From Planctomycetota bacterium (GTDB lineage: Bacteria; Planctomycetota; JAJSAM01; JAJVHW01): a stretch of DNA of 64,000 bases. Shown here piece after piece: positions 25,177-33,311 of this stretch. Position 1 is the first letter of the stretch. Each line of letters starts with the position of its first letter. The stretch spans positions 1 to 64,000 of the forward strand of contig JAJFFG010000005.1 in NCBI GenBank assembly GCA_021776825.1. Direction: 5' to 3'. The notes under the pieces were generated by a model. The model saw nothing but the letters and a program-made list of their open reading frames with translations. It was not told where the DNA came from and searched no databases. The translations under genes and the position numbers were made by a program.

Positions 25177-25553
25177 AGTGTCTTTCCTTCGGCTCAAAGG
25201 AGTGACCGGGTCATACAGGAACCGGTCGCGCACAGCGGAACGGAGCTGCGCTTCATGCATACGTGCTGCACTGATTACAACAGACCCATAGTGAGTGATG
25301 ACAGTTCATCCGGGTCTGTCGGTGCTGCTCGAGCGCCAGAGATCCTGATTACGCTCCTGTCCCCGAGGCTGACGGTGACGGAGCGCGACACCCGAGGGTC
25401 GACCGTGTCCTCCCGCGTGGCCGTGTCGAGATCCGTGGACGTCCGATGATGTGCAGATTCGTCGACATCCGCCCAAAGCCGCGTTCAGAAAACGCCATAT
25501 CGTGGTGGCTGCCGGAGGAGTCCGTACCACCTCCCAAACCCCCCGAGAGAGGG
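25177..25553. other. Intergenic region between divergent genes, likely promoters
   Basis: 377 bp with locally lower GC (for example ACTGATTACAACAG near 25270), as expected for promoters of the divergent genes on either side. I cannot assign -35/-10 boxes with confidence and see no repeat or RNA gene here. Confidence 0.35.
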
Positions 25554-25733
25554 ATGGAAACGCACCGTCCACACATCCAGCCCTACCTGGCGGACTACGC
25601 CGCCGGCACGCTCGAATCCCGCTGTTTGCAGGAGCTCGAGGCTCACGTGCTGGTCTGCGACGTCTGCTTCGCGGCGCTCGTCGCACAGGTCCTGTTCGGT
25701 CCCACGAACGAAGAGGAGAGCGCTCCGGCATAG
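25554..25733 (+). CDS. Small zinc-finger (anti-sigma type) protein
   Basis: 59 residues with His31, Cys35 and Cys38 in HVLVCDVC, the H-x3-C-x2-C core of the zf-HC2 zinc-binding domain of anti-sigma factors. The preceding HIQPYLADYAAGTL segment also matches that domain. There is no membrane segment, so it would be a soluble, zinc- or redox-sensitive regulator. The ATG at 25554 is chosen because upstream sequence lacks family likeness. It is followed 71 bp later by an ECF-type sigma factor, its likely partner; the order anti-sigma then sigma is the reverse of the usual one. Confidence 0.7.
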   Translation: METHRPHIQPYLADYAAGTLESRCLQELEAHVLVCDVCFAALVAQVLFGPTNEEESAPA

Positions 25734-25804
25734 CCCTTGCCTAGGTCCTCCCGTCGGCAGGCACGTCCCCCGAAAGGACGTCACGACCGGCGAGGAGGAC
25801 CCCC

Positions 25805-26461
25805 TTGGCGAAGCGAATCGCACGGACGACGACGCAAGGCGAGACGACAACTCGTCGTGCGCCCGCTCCCCGCCCCGCGAACGCGCGGCGCCGCAAGGAG
25901 GACACCTCGCACGAGGCGCTCATGCGCGCTCTGCGGGACGAGTCGAGCACCCACTCGCTCTTCTCGAAGGTCTGCTTCATGGCCCGCGCTCGATACGGCA
26001 TCCTCCCGCAGGACGCCGAGGACATCTTTCACGAAGCCGTAGTCACGTATCTCTCGATCCACTCGCGTTACCCGCCGCGTGACAATCACTTCGGACTCCT
26101 CGTGGGCATCTTCCACAAGAAGTCACTCGAGCACCTCGGTTCACGTGAACGCACCGGTCGCGTGAACCGTCGTTTCGTGGCGCGCCTACGCTCCCACCGA
26201 CCGAACGTCGCCCGCGGCGAGGACCCGAAGGGTGCTGCCGTCGAGCGCGTGATCCGCGGCGAGGACGCCGACCTGATCCGTGCGGCGATCGGCTCGCTGA
26301 ACGAGGAGGGGCGTGAGATGCTCCTGACCCTCGCGGAGGGCCGGATGTCGCGCCTGGAGATGATCGAGTTCCTCGGCATCAACCGGAACACGTTCGACAC
26401 GCGACTTCGCTCGCTCCGCCTGAAGCTGCGCTCGACCCTCGAGCGTCAGGGCGTCATCTAG
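25805..26461 (+). CDS. ECF-type RNA polymerase sigma factor
   Basis: 218 residues. A basic N-terminal tail (about 1-35) is followed by a sigma region 2-like helix set (LFSKVCFMARARYGILPQDAEDIFHEAVVTYL; DAEDIFHE matches the region 2 core). A C-terminal region 4 helix-turn-helix covers about 160-215 (LNEEGREMLLTL, then MIEFLGINRNTFDTRLRSLR). A TTG start at 25805 is set by GAGGAGG at 25792-25798 with a six-base spacer. It is probably controlled by the adjacent zinc-finger protein. The stop codon overlaps the end of the convergent pseudogene by eight bases. Confidence 0.85.
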   Translation: MAKRIARTTTQGETTTRRAPAPRPANARRRKEDTSHEALMRALRDESSTHSLFSKVCFMARARYGILPQDAEDIFHEAVVTYLSIHSRYPPRDNHFGLLVGIFHKKSLEHLGSRERTGRVNRRFVARLRSHRPNVARGEDPKGAAVERVIRGEDADLIRAAIGSLNEEGREMLLTLAEGRMSRLEMIEFLGINRNTFDTRLRSLRLKLRSTLERQGVI

Positions 26462-28024
26462 CCTTTGACGCGCGGAGCGTCTTGATCCACGTCGTCAGGA
26501 CGTCGATCGCCGCCTTGTCCGGGACCGCGGACGCCAGCGGTGGCATGCGACCCGGACCGCGCTGCTGCATGCGGTGCAGCACGATGCTCTCGCCGGGCTT
26601 GCGGGGGACGAGCAACCGAGCGTTACTCACGCCGAGGTCACCGTGAGTCGGTGCGACGTCCACGAGACCCGTCTCGGCGAGCGGAGTGGTTGCCCGGAGA
26701 TCCAGATGAGTCACCAATGGCGCGCCCGGTCGGTGGCAGAACGAGCAGTTCGCATCGAGGCGGCGTCGAAGCCCTCGGCGCTGCGGCGGATGACCCGAGT
26801 CTCGAGCAGCCTCTGCCGCCCGCGCCTGTCCGGCACAGCGAACGACTTCACGACCGAAGCCCCGACGGGAAGCTCGAACGCTTCGTCGTCACTCCACGTC
26901 ATCGCCGTGCCGGGTGCGAGGACGACGAAGCGCTCCTTCGACGCGCCGTCCGACCAGAGTGGAGAGCGGACGCCGTAGCGAAGGGCACCCGCGACGGGAG
27001 TACCCGCCGCGACGTCCGAGAACAGCCCGGTCTCCGAGAGCAGGTCCGGGAACGGAGGCGGAGGAGGCGGCCCGTCCGTGGGCTCCAACCGACGCACCGA
27101 GCCCGAGAGCAAGCAGACGGCCAGGGGCCCGACGAGGTCGCCGCTCGGCTCGGCGCCGCGTCGGAACGCCTCGAGACCCTCTCGCGCGTTCCAGCCGTGA
27201 TTGCCGCCCCGCCGCAGGATGCCGACCTCCTCGAACCGGTTCTGACCGACGGCGGCGCCCCACATCTCGCCCGTCTCCCGATCGAACGAGAACCGCCAGA
27301 CGTTGCGAAGCCCGTAGGCCCAGATCTCCGCGCGGGCGTTGCGACGCCGCGCGAACGGGTTGTCGTCCGGGATCCCATACGGACGACGTCCCGACTTCGC
27401 ATCGACGTCGACGCGGAGGATCGTCCCGAGCAGCGTGCCGAGGTCCTGGCCGTGGCCGTGCGGATCGTTCGCCGCGCCTCCGTCGCCGAAGCTGGCGTAG
27501 AGCATGCCGTCCGGTCCGAACGCGAGCATCCCGCCGTTGTGGTTGCCGTACGGCTGCGGCACTTCCAGGAGCGTGCGCTCGGTCTGCGGGTCGGCGCGGC
27601 TGCGCGTGGCGTCCGGGGCGACGAACTCGCTGATGACGCCGCGTCGATCGCGGCCGCGTTGGAACGCGCGCGAGTAGTGCACGAAGAGGCGTCCGTTGGT
27701 TGCGAACTGGGGGTGGAACGCCAGTCCGAGCAGACCCTCTTCGTTGTGGCGACGGCTCACCTGGTCAGAGATGTCCAAGAAGACCGTTCGCTCTCCTGCG
27801 CGATCGACGGCCACGATCCGGCCGTCCTGCTCCAGCACGAGGAAGCGGTCGCTGTCGTCTGGGGCCTGCGTCAGGAAGACCGGGCGTCGGAAGGCGCCGC
27901 CCGGGAACGCCTCGGTGAGTCGCACGCCGCCGGAGCTCGGCGCGGCCTCCTGGGCTCCGACGGGGCATGCGGTCAGGAGCATCAATAGGATAACCAGCGC
28001 GATTCGCGGTGCCGTCACGTGCAT
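26454..28024 (-). pseudogene. Sugar dehydrogenase-cytochrome c fusion gene, internally deleted and frameshifted
   Basis: The 5' part (ATG 28024) encodes a lipoprotein signal with Cys20 (VILLMLLTAC) and a glucose/sorbosone dehydrogenase-type beta-propeller (NEEGLLGLAFHPQF, NHNGGMLAFGPDGMLYASFG, IWAYGLRNVWRFSFD). The next domain starts normally (LLSETGLFSDV to TRVIRRSAEGF). The frame then stops soon after, near 26720. The typical cytochrome end continues in another frame: ANCSFCHRPGAP (CxxCH at 26733-26747), then PLAETGLVDVAPTHGDLGV and RMPPLA, ending at 26454. Compared with intact relatives, roughly 150-200 residues between these parts are missing. A shortened dehydrogenase could still be made from the 5' part. 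Confidence 0.75.
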
Positions 28025-28263
28025 GGCCGGATCGTATCCGGTCCGACATGGGGTGCAGGCCGTCGCACGATCCGACAAACCCGGAGGCGCAAACGAGCGC
28101 GAGCCGCTATCCTCCGCAGCGGAATAGGGCCCGGGCCCGCTCTGTTGAGGCGTCGTGACGGAGTTTGCGGAGGCCGCCGCGGTTCGTCCCCCGAGGCCAT
28201 CGGGGATGTGGAAGACACGGCCAATTCGCCCCGCGTGCGGGGTCATCTGGAGGAGACCGTTCG

Positions 28264-28527
28264 ATGGAGAACAAGAAGATCTTCGGTGCCCTGCGCGCCA
28301 CCACGCTGGCTGCGCTGTGCGCCGGCGGCCTCATGCTCGTCACAACCGCTTGCTGCAGCGCCCAGAAGAGCGATGGCGGCGATTCGGCCGCCAAGAGCTC
28401 CGGCGAGAAGTCCTGCGGCGACAAGTCGTGTGGCGACAAGTCGTGCGGCGAGAAGAGCTGTGGCGACAAGTCCAGCGGTGAGAAGAGCTGCGGCGAGAAG
28501 AGCTGCGGCGAGAAGTCCTGCGGCTAG
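28264..28527 (+). CDS. Cysteine-repeat lipoprotein-like small protein
   Basis: 87 residues. An N-terminal export signal ends in LMLVTTACC, a possible lipobox with Cys30. The mature part consists almost entirely of five-residue units of the type SCG(E/D)K, about nine in a row with a few SSGEK variants. The regular Cys and acidic residues suggest metal binding. It recalls the EGKCG repeats of HvfA-type precursors of modified metal-binding peptides, but the HvfB/HvfC-like partners are not next to it. GGAGGAG precedes the ATG, and a terminator-like hairpin follows. Confidence 0.75.
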   Translation: MENKKIFGALRATTLAALCAGGLMLVTTACCSAQKSDGGDSAAKSSGEKSCGDKSCGDKSCGEKSCGDKSSGEKSCGEKSCGEKSCG

Positions 28528-28550
28528 ATCTCTCGATGACGAGTGATCGG

Positions 28551-28580
28551 GGCGGCGTCCGAGAGGGCGCCGCCTCTTTC
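28551..28580 (+). terminator. Rho-independent-type terminator of the Cys-repeat gene
   Basis: GGCGGCG (28551-28557) pairs with CGCCGCC (28568-28574), followed by TCTTTC. It lies 23 bp after the stop codon of the cysteine-repeat gene. Confidence 0.6.
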
Positions 28581-28978
28581 GATTCCGCGCCGCCGCGCCG
28601 CCGCGCCGCGCCGCGCGGCGCGAACGACGATCGCGGACAGGAGCGGGGAGGGGCGCGGACGCGGTCCCCGTTGCGGGCGCCTCTGCCGGCGGGCGGGAGC
28701 GGAGCAGGAGGCCCCGGGACCCTGCCGGGTGCGTGCGGGGATCGGGCGGAACCGTAGGAGGGACCGGCGGCGTCGCGCGATCTCCATCTGCGCACTCGCG
28801 GGATGGACGCGCTTCAGCGGCGCTGCCTGAGCGGCGCCTACCCCGTGTCCATCGGGACCCCCGCCCCTCTGTCCACGGGGCCGCCTATCCCCAGGGCGAC
28901 CCATCCACCGGGCCGCGTATCCATCGGGCCGCGGCGGGACCGCGACGCGGCGGCTCGTTCGACGACCACTGGGAATCG
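28581..28978. other. Gene-free GC-rich stretch with short imperfect repeats
   Basis: A run of GCCGC units lies at about 28588-28620, and imperfect ~20-bp units containing ATCCAYCGGGCCGC at about 28850-28935. Several frames are open only because of the base composition, and none shows a start signal or recognisable domain. No gene is called. Confidence 0.4.
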
Positions 28979-29012
28979 TCACGGGCGGCCTGCCGAAGCA
29001 GACCGCCCGTGA
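28979..29012 (-). terminator. Hairpin terminator of the small membrane-protein gene
   Basis: TCACGGGCGG pairs perfectly with CCGCCCGTGA around a 14-base loop, 40 bp beyond the stop of the minus-strand gene at 29053. No T tract, so the assignment rests on position and stem strength. Confidence 0.5.
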
Positions 29013-29052
29013 GCGTTGCGATGGATGAGGTCAGGCCGTCAGATCGATGAGG

Positions 29053-29505
29053 TCAGGCCGAGGCGTTGCGGCGTCGGAGGAGCAGCAGCAGGCCCATCAG
29101 GACGACGATGGCGATGCATCCGCCGCCACTGACCCAACTCGTGAGGTAGAGAAGCGAGGCTGACTGATAGGGGTACTCGCCCTCTCCGGCCGCCGAACCG
29201 GCCGCCAGGAGCGCCAGGCTCTCGTCTTCCACCGGCCGGATGACGCCGGAGTCGTCGAAGAGCAGGATGCGATCCGTCTCCAACTCGGGTTTGGGATTCG
29301 AGCCGTAGATCGCGACGATCGCCGCCGCGCGCTGCGGCTCCGGAACCTCGAGATCGGAGATCTCGCGTTCGAACTCGACGGTGGCCTCGTCGTTCACGGT
29401 CGCGAGCAGGATCACGTCCTGCCCCCAGACGCTGTCCGCGAGCATGCCGGCGGGATAGGCCAGGGCCGCAGCCGCGGCCACGATGAGAAGGAGTCGGATG
29501 AGCAT
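29053..29505 (-). CDS. Small membrane protein of unknown function
   Basis: 150 residues with an N-terminal membrane segment or signal (MLIRLLLIVAAAAALAYPAG) and a C-terminal membrane segment (CIAIVVLMGLLLLL) followed by RRRNASA, so the middle 90 residues probably lie outside. That middle part is acidic and has no recognised domain. The ATG at 29505 is taken because upstream residues are not hydrophobic and look unlike coding sequence; AGGAGG lies rather far upstream (about 12 bases). Its start is about 250 bp downstream of the YceI gene end, with a hairpin between. Confidence 0.65.
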   Translation of the reverse strand: MLIRLLLIVAAAAALAYPAGMLADSVWGQDVILLATVNDEATVEFEREISDLEVPEPQRAAAIVAIYGSNPKPELETDRILLFDDSGVIRPVEDESLALLAAGSAAGEGEYPYQSASLLYLTSWVSGGGCIAIVVLMGLLLLLRRRNASA

Positions 29506-29593
29506 CTGCACGATGGCGCCTCCTGGGGCTGGATGTCCTGAGTCGGAAGAATGCTCGCCGTCGGACGGGCTTCGGTGACGGCACCACAAGGCA

Positions 29594-29639
29594 CCAGGCT
29601 CCCTCCAGCGACTCTAGCGAGTCAGTGAAGAGAGCCTGG
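29594..29639 (-). terminator. Nested hairpin downstream of the YceI gene
   Basis: CCAGGCTC (29594-29601) pairs with GAGCCTGG (29632-29639), enclosing a second stem GACTC-TAGC-GAGTC. It is placed between the minus-strand YceI gene and the next minus-strand gene. Confidence 0.5.
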
Positions 29640-29755
29640 CAGTGACGTGCGGGGCAGGGGAGAGCCGGCTGGCCGAACCCACCCGATGCGAGAACGAGCA
29701 GCCGGGTGGAACTCCCAGAGTCCGCGCCCGGTTTGGCCCTAGCGGCTGATTGCCT

Positions 29756-30403
29756 CTAGCGGCCGGGCTTCGTGGTCGAGGCGAACGCAGAGAACGCCAC
29801 GTTCCAGGTCTCGCTGACCTTCGGACCCACCATGTCGGCGTTCGGGATCTTGATGTCGTGGTCGCCGAACTTCACGTCGAAGCGCGCCGCGACCTTGACC
29901 CAAGAGCCCTTGCCGAGCCGCTTGGCGACGGAGGCAGGGAGCTTCGTCACCGTCGCGTCGATCGTGCGCTCGTGCGTCACGCCGTGGATCGTGAGGTTGC
30001 CCTTCACCTTGGCGGTGTAGATGCCCTTGGCCGCGTTCTTCGCCGTGAGGGTGATGTCGCCGCTCTTCAGCGTGATCTCGGGGTAGTTCTCGGCGTCGAG
30101 CCACTGGTCGCTGCGCAGGTGCTCGTCCCGCGTCGGGAGGCCGGTCTTCAGCCCGGAGACGGGAATCGACAGGCTGCACTTGCCCTTGCCGTCTTCGAGG
30201 TCGAGGAAGCACTGGCCGCCCATCTCGTTCGAGCTGCCGTAGATCGTCTCGATCTCGGCCTCGGAGACGAACGAGATGTTCGTGTGCTTCGTGTGGCTGC
30301 CGAAGTAGTAGAGCGTGCCCGAGTCCTGCGCGGCGGCCGCGCCGCCGGCGAGCCCCGCGGTGACGACGAGCGCGAGCGCTCCAGCGATGAGTGACGTGCG
30401 CAT
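29756..30403 (-). CDS. YceI family periplasmic protein
   Basis: 215 residues with a signal peptide (LIAGALALVVTAGLAGGAAAA). A YceI lipocalin-like barrel follows, recognisable by SLSIPVSGLKTGLPTRDEHL, WLDAENYPEITLKSG and LTIHGVTHERTIDA. YceI proteins bind isoprenoid quinone-like or other hydrophobic ligands in a beta-barrel in the periplasm; the ligand here is unknown. AGGAGG six bases before the ATG sets the start. Divergent from the BFD-type gene. Confidence 0.92.
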   Translation of the reverse strand: MRTSLIAGALALVVTAGLAGGAAAAQDSGTLYYFGSHTKHTNISFVSEAEIETIYGSSNEMGGQCFLDLEDGKGKCSLSIPVSGLKTGLPTRDEHLRSDQWLDAENYPEITLKSGDITLTAKNAAKGIYTAKVKGNLTIHGVTHERTIDATVTKLPASVAKRLGKGSWVKVAARFDVKFGDHDIKIPNADMVGPKVSETWNVAFSAFASTTKPGR

Positions 30404-30532
30404 TTCTGCCTCCTGTCGAGATCCGTTCCTGGCGGCTTCGCGCCGCTGGGACCTCCAACAGCGCTCTCCCGCGCGACATTCCCCGGCGACCCGGCTTGGC
30501 GGTTGCCGTCGCGCCGTGTACCACGGTGCGCC

Positions 30533-30820
30533 ATGTCCGAGCCCGACGAGGACCCTGTGGTTTGTATCTGTTTCCACGTACCGCGTGGGAAGGTCATCCG
30601 GTACGTGCGACGGGAGCGACCGCGCGTCGTCTCGTTGATCTCGGAGTGCCTCTCTGCCGGCACGGGCTGCGGCTGGTGCATCCCGTTCCTCGAGCGCATC
30701 CACGAGGACGTCATCGCCGGGCGCGAACCCGAGCCGGCGATCAGCGCCGAGGAGTACAAGGCCCGCCGCCTGGAGTACCGCACGAAGCTCGCCTCCGGCG
30801 ATCCCGACCCGCGCAGCTAG
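30533..30820 (+). CDS. BFD-like [2Fe-2S] protein
   Basis: 95 residues. Cys11, Cys13, Cys46 and Cys49 in VCICFHV and GCGWCIPFL have the C-x-C-x32-C-x2-C spacing of bacterioferritin-associated ferredoxin domains, which bind a [2Fe-2S] cluster. A charged C-terminal tail follows. In other bacteria Bfd releases iron from bacterioferritin; no bacterioferritin gene is in this window, so the partner is unknown. The ATG at 30533 directly precedes the domain. Its TAG stop is part of the CTAG at 30817-30820 that borders a hairpin element. Confidence 0.88.
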   Translation: MSEPDEDPVVCICFHVPRGKVIRYVRRERPRVVSLISECLSAGTGCGWCIPFLERIHEDVIAGREPEPAISAEEYKARRLEYRTKLASGDPDPRS

Positions 30821-31240
30821 CAGCCCGTCGGAGTTTGCGCGTCGCCGTGCGTGAGACCGTCTGGGCGACAGGCTGCTAGTTAGACCCCGGCGGGCACCAG
30901 AGCGTCGCCGCCGAGGACGATGATCTGGACCTGAGTGCGATCTTGCGGCGCTGCCTGCACCGAGGCCTCGAGATGGTCTTGGCGGAGTGGACCATGCTCT
31001 GCATGGCATGATCCGGGACGGGGCACAACCTGCCGAAACGGTCCGCTGCGAGGGCGCGAGCGGCCGTTTCGAGACGGATTCGGCCAGGAACCCGTTCCAG
31101 AGCGCCCGCATCGGCCCGGGACGCCGCACGCGGCCCGGGCGCGCCACAATTCGACGCCGCTCGCCCACCAGTCGCCCTATGGCTAGCAGGCTGTCGCGCC
31201 AACCGCCGCGGCCCGTCGAGGCCGCAAGTCCGACAGCCTG
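30821..31240. mobile_element. Insertion-sequence remnant flanked by hairpin elements, copy 1
   Basis: Two 55-bp hairpins (30821-30875 and 31186-31240), each bounded by CTAG, enclose about 300 bp. Those 300 bp match, with substitutions, the reverse complement of the unit at 55222-55602. The plus strand of the middle part encodes a decayed transposase tail (EWTMLC ... HNLPK), equivalent to KWTMLCTAHNLLKLA in the second copy and typical of the end of DDE transposases such as the IS1182 group. Stops and shifts show it is dead. The right CTAG provides the kinase stop codon. Confidence 0.75.
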
Positions 31241-33097
31241 CTAGTCGACGAAGTAGTCGCGGAGGATGTCCTTGGCGACCCCCTGGCGGTCGACCATCTC
31301 GGCCACTTGGCGATGATTGCTCGACTGCTTCGCGAGGCCGAGCTCCGCGGCCAGGATCGCGAGATAGACGTTGCCGTCGACGTTGCTCTGGGAGACGAAC
31401 TTGCGCGTCAGATCCCACATCGCGTCCGCCGTGACGAACTGCCAGTCGATCTGGCGCGGCAGGTCGCCGGCCTTCGTCTGGACACCCTTGTCGTCCACGC
31501 CGACGACCACCTCGTCGCCCCCGGCGTCCGCCTTCACGACGCTCGCCGAGATGCGGCCGTCGGCCACGCCCTCGTTGGTGCGCCTCTGGAACTCGTCGGC
31601 GAGGTACCCGATCCGACGGCGCTTCGCGCGCCACTCCTGGATCGTCTCGCCCTCGATGTTCGTGTGGCTCGCCGCGAGCTTCTTGGCCGTCGCAAAGTCG
31701 AAGAGCTTCAGGGCGGCGGTGATCTCGTCGCGCCTCGCCTTCGTGCGCGCCTCGACCTCCGCAAGCTCCTGGCGGCGCTCGGCGATCTCGGCCTCTTGCT
31801 TGGCGCGCTCGCGGGCGTACGTGGCCTTCTCGCCGGCCTGCGTTCCGTGGGGTGTCGCGGCGTGATCGCGCGCGACGATTTCCCAGCGCCCGGCCTCGTC
31901 CTCCCACTGCTTCGGGTTGTCCTTCGCCCAGGCCTCGACGGCCTCGAAGGCGGTCCTCGCCGCCGCGGCCCGCGGGTCCTCCACGCTCTTCGGAAGCGGG
32001 GTCGTCGTCGTGCCTCCGGTCGTGCTCACGCCCCCAGCACCCGCGCCAGTCTCCGGCGCGGTGCTCGGTGCGTCGCCGTTGCCGGTATCCGTCGGCTTGG
32101 GGTCGTCGCCCATGATCATGAGGACGCCGGCGATGACGGCGATGAGTCCGACCACGGCGGCGATGATCACGCCGGTCGAGGGGCCTGACTTCTGCGCCCC
32201 GCGAGGTCGACGACCCTTCCCGCCGCGCGCTGCTCCGCGGCCTCCGCCGCCCGGCTTGCCGCTCTCGAGTAGCGGCTCGAGCAACGCGACGGCCTCGCCA
32301 GCGCTCGGGCGGTAGCCCTTCGACGCGATCATGAGCTTCTTCGCGACGTCGTCGAAGGCAGTGCCCAGGGCCGAGTTGACCTCGCTCGGGGGCACCAGCT
32401 CGGCCGCGATGTGCGCCTGCAGGATCGCCTTCACGGTCTTGCCGGTGTAGGGGAGCTTACCGGTGAGCATCTGATAGAGGCAGACGCCGAGCGCGTAGAC
32501 GTCGCTCTTCTCGTCGATCCGCTTGCCCTGACAGGCCTCGGGGGACATGTAGAGCGGCGTGCCGGCCCGGTTCGCGAGCGCCTTGGGGCCGGCGAGACCG
32601 AAGTCCACGACCTTCACCGTCTCGCTGCCCGCCGCGAGGATGATGTTGGCGGGCTTCACGTCGCGGTGGACGACGCTCTCGGCGTGCGCGGCCTCGAGGG
32701 CGCGCGCCGTCTGGAGGGCGATGCGCAGCGCCTTCTTCAGGGGCAGCGGCTCTCCGTCGGTGAGTCGTTCCTGGAGCGTCTGTCCCGCGACGTACTCCAT
32801 CAGGATGCAGAGGTGGCCCTCGTCTTCGACGACGTCCAAAACCTTCACCACGTTCTCGTGGTCGAGGCGGGCGATCGCGCGGGCCTCGCCTTGGAAGTGG
32901 TCACGGATCTCGGCCGTCTCGGCGAACTCGCCGGAGAGGATCTTGATGGCGATCTCGCGGTCCAGCGGCTCGTAGTGAGCACGGCAGACCCACGAGGTCC
33001 GACCCTGCCCGATCGCCTCGCCGACCTTGCAGCGTGCGAGCGTGACTCCGAGGAACGGATGCGCCGAGGCGGCGCCGGCAGACGGGTTCTGGGGCAT
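31241..33097 (-). CDS. Membrane-anchored serine/threonine protein kinase
   Basis: 618 residues. The N-terminal Hanks-type kinase domain (about 20-285) has the Gly-rich loop GEAIGQGRTSW, Lys52 (AIKIL), Glu71, HRDVKPAN at 144-151 and DFG at 165-167, all intact. An Arg/Gly-rich linker is followed by one membrane segment (STGVIIAAVVGLIAVIAGVL), then an outside region with a long charged helix predicted to form a coiled coil (EKATYARERAKQEAEIAERR) and a C-terminal alpha/beta part. It likely couples an external signal to phosphorylation of cytoplasmic targets. The TAG stop lies in the CTAG of the neighbouring hairpin element. Confidence 0.93.
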   Translation of the reverse strand: MPQNPSAGAASAHPFLGVTLARCKVGEAIGQGRTSWVCRAHYEPLDREIAIKILSGEFAETAEIRDHFQGEARAIARLDHENVVKVLDVVEDEGHLCILMEYVAGQTLQERLTDGEPLPLKKALRIALQTARALEAAHAESVVHRDVKPANIILAAGSETVKVVDFGLAGPKALANRAGTPLYMSPEACQGKRIDEKSDVYALGVCLYQMLTGKLPYTGKTVKAILQAHIAAELVPPSEVNSALGTAFDDVAKKLMIASKGYRPSAGEAVALLEPLLESGKPGGGGRGAARGGKGRRPRGAQKSGPSTGVIIAAVVGLIAVIAGVLMIMGDDPKPTDTGNGDAPSTAPETGAGAGGVSTTGGTTTTPLPKSVEDPRAAAARTAFEAVEAWAKDNPKQWEDEAGRWEIVARDHAATPHGTQAGEKATYARERAKQEAEIAERRQELAEVEARTKARRDEITAALKLFDFATAKKLAASHTNIEGETIQEWRAKRRRIGYLADEFQRRTNEGVADGRISASVVKADAGGDEVVVGVDDKGVQTKAGDLPRQIDWQFVTADAMWDLTRKFVSQSNVDGNVYLAILAAELGLAKQSSNHRQVAEMVDRQGVAKDILRDYFVD

Positions 33098-33311
33098 GCG
33101 GAGAGGCTCTCAGACGTAGAATATGGGGTGGCGAGGATAGCCGTCTGCCCTGACTGTCGATATGGATGACGGGGTGTCAGTTCGTCGGGATCATAGGATC
33201 TGTCGCGATCGCGCGGCCAACCCTCGATCTTGAGGCTACACTGACCTGGACGAGCCAGGCTCGCCGTAGGCTGGCACGGCATGTGCCGTGAATGTCGCTG
33301 GAGGTACCCGT

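Noticed and set aside
26711-26720. Programmed frameshift joining dehydrogenase and cytochrome
   Set aside because: No slippery heptamer is seen, and a large block of family sequence is missing at the junction, which points to deletion rather than recoding.
28264-28527. Calling the Cys-repeat protein HvfA
   Set aside because: The repeat is SCG(E/D)K rather than EGKCG, and no HvfB or HvfC gene is adjacent, so only the similarity is reported.
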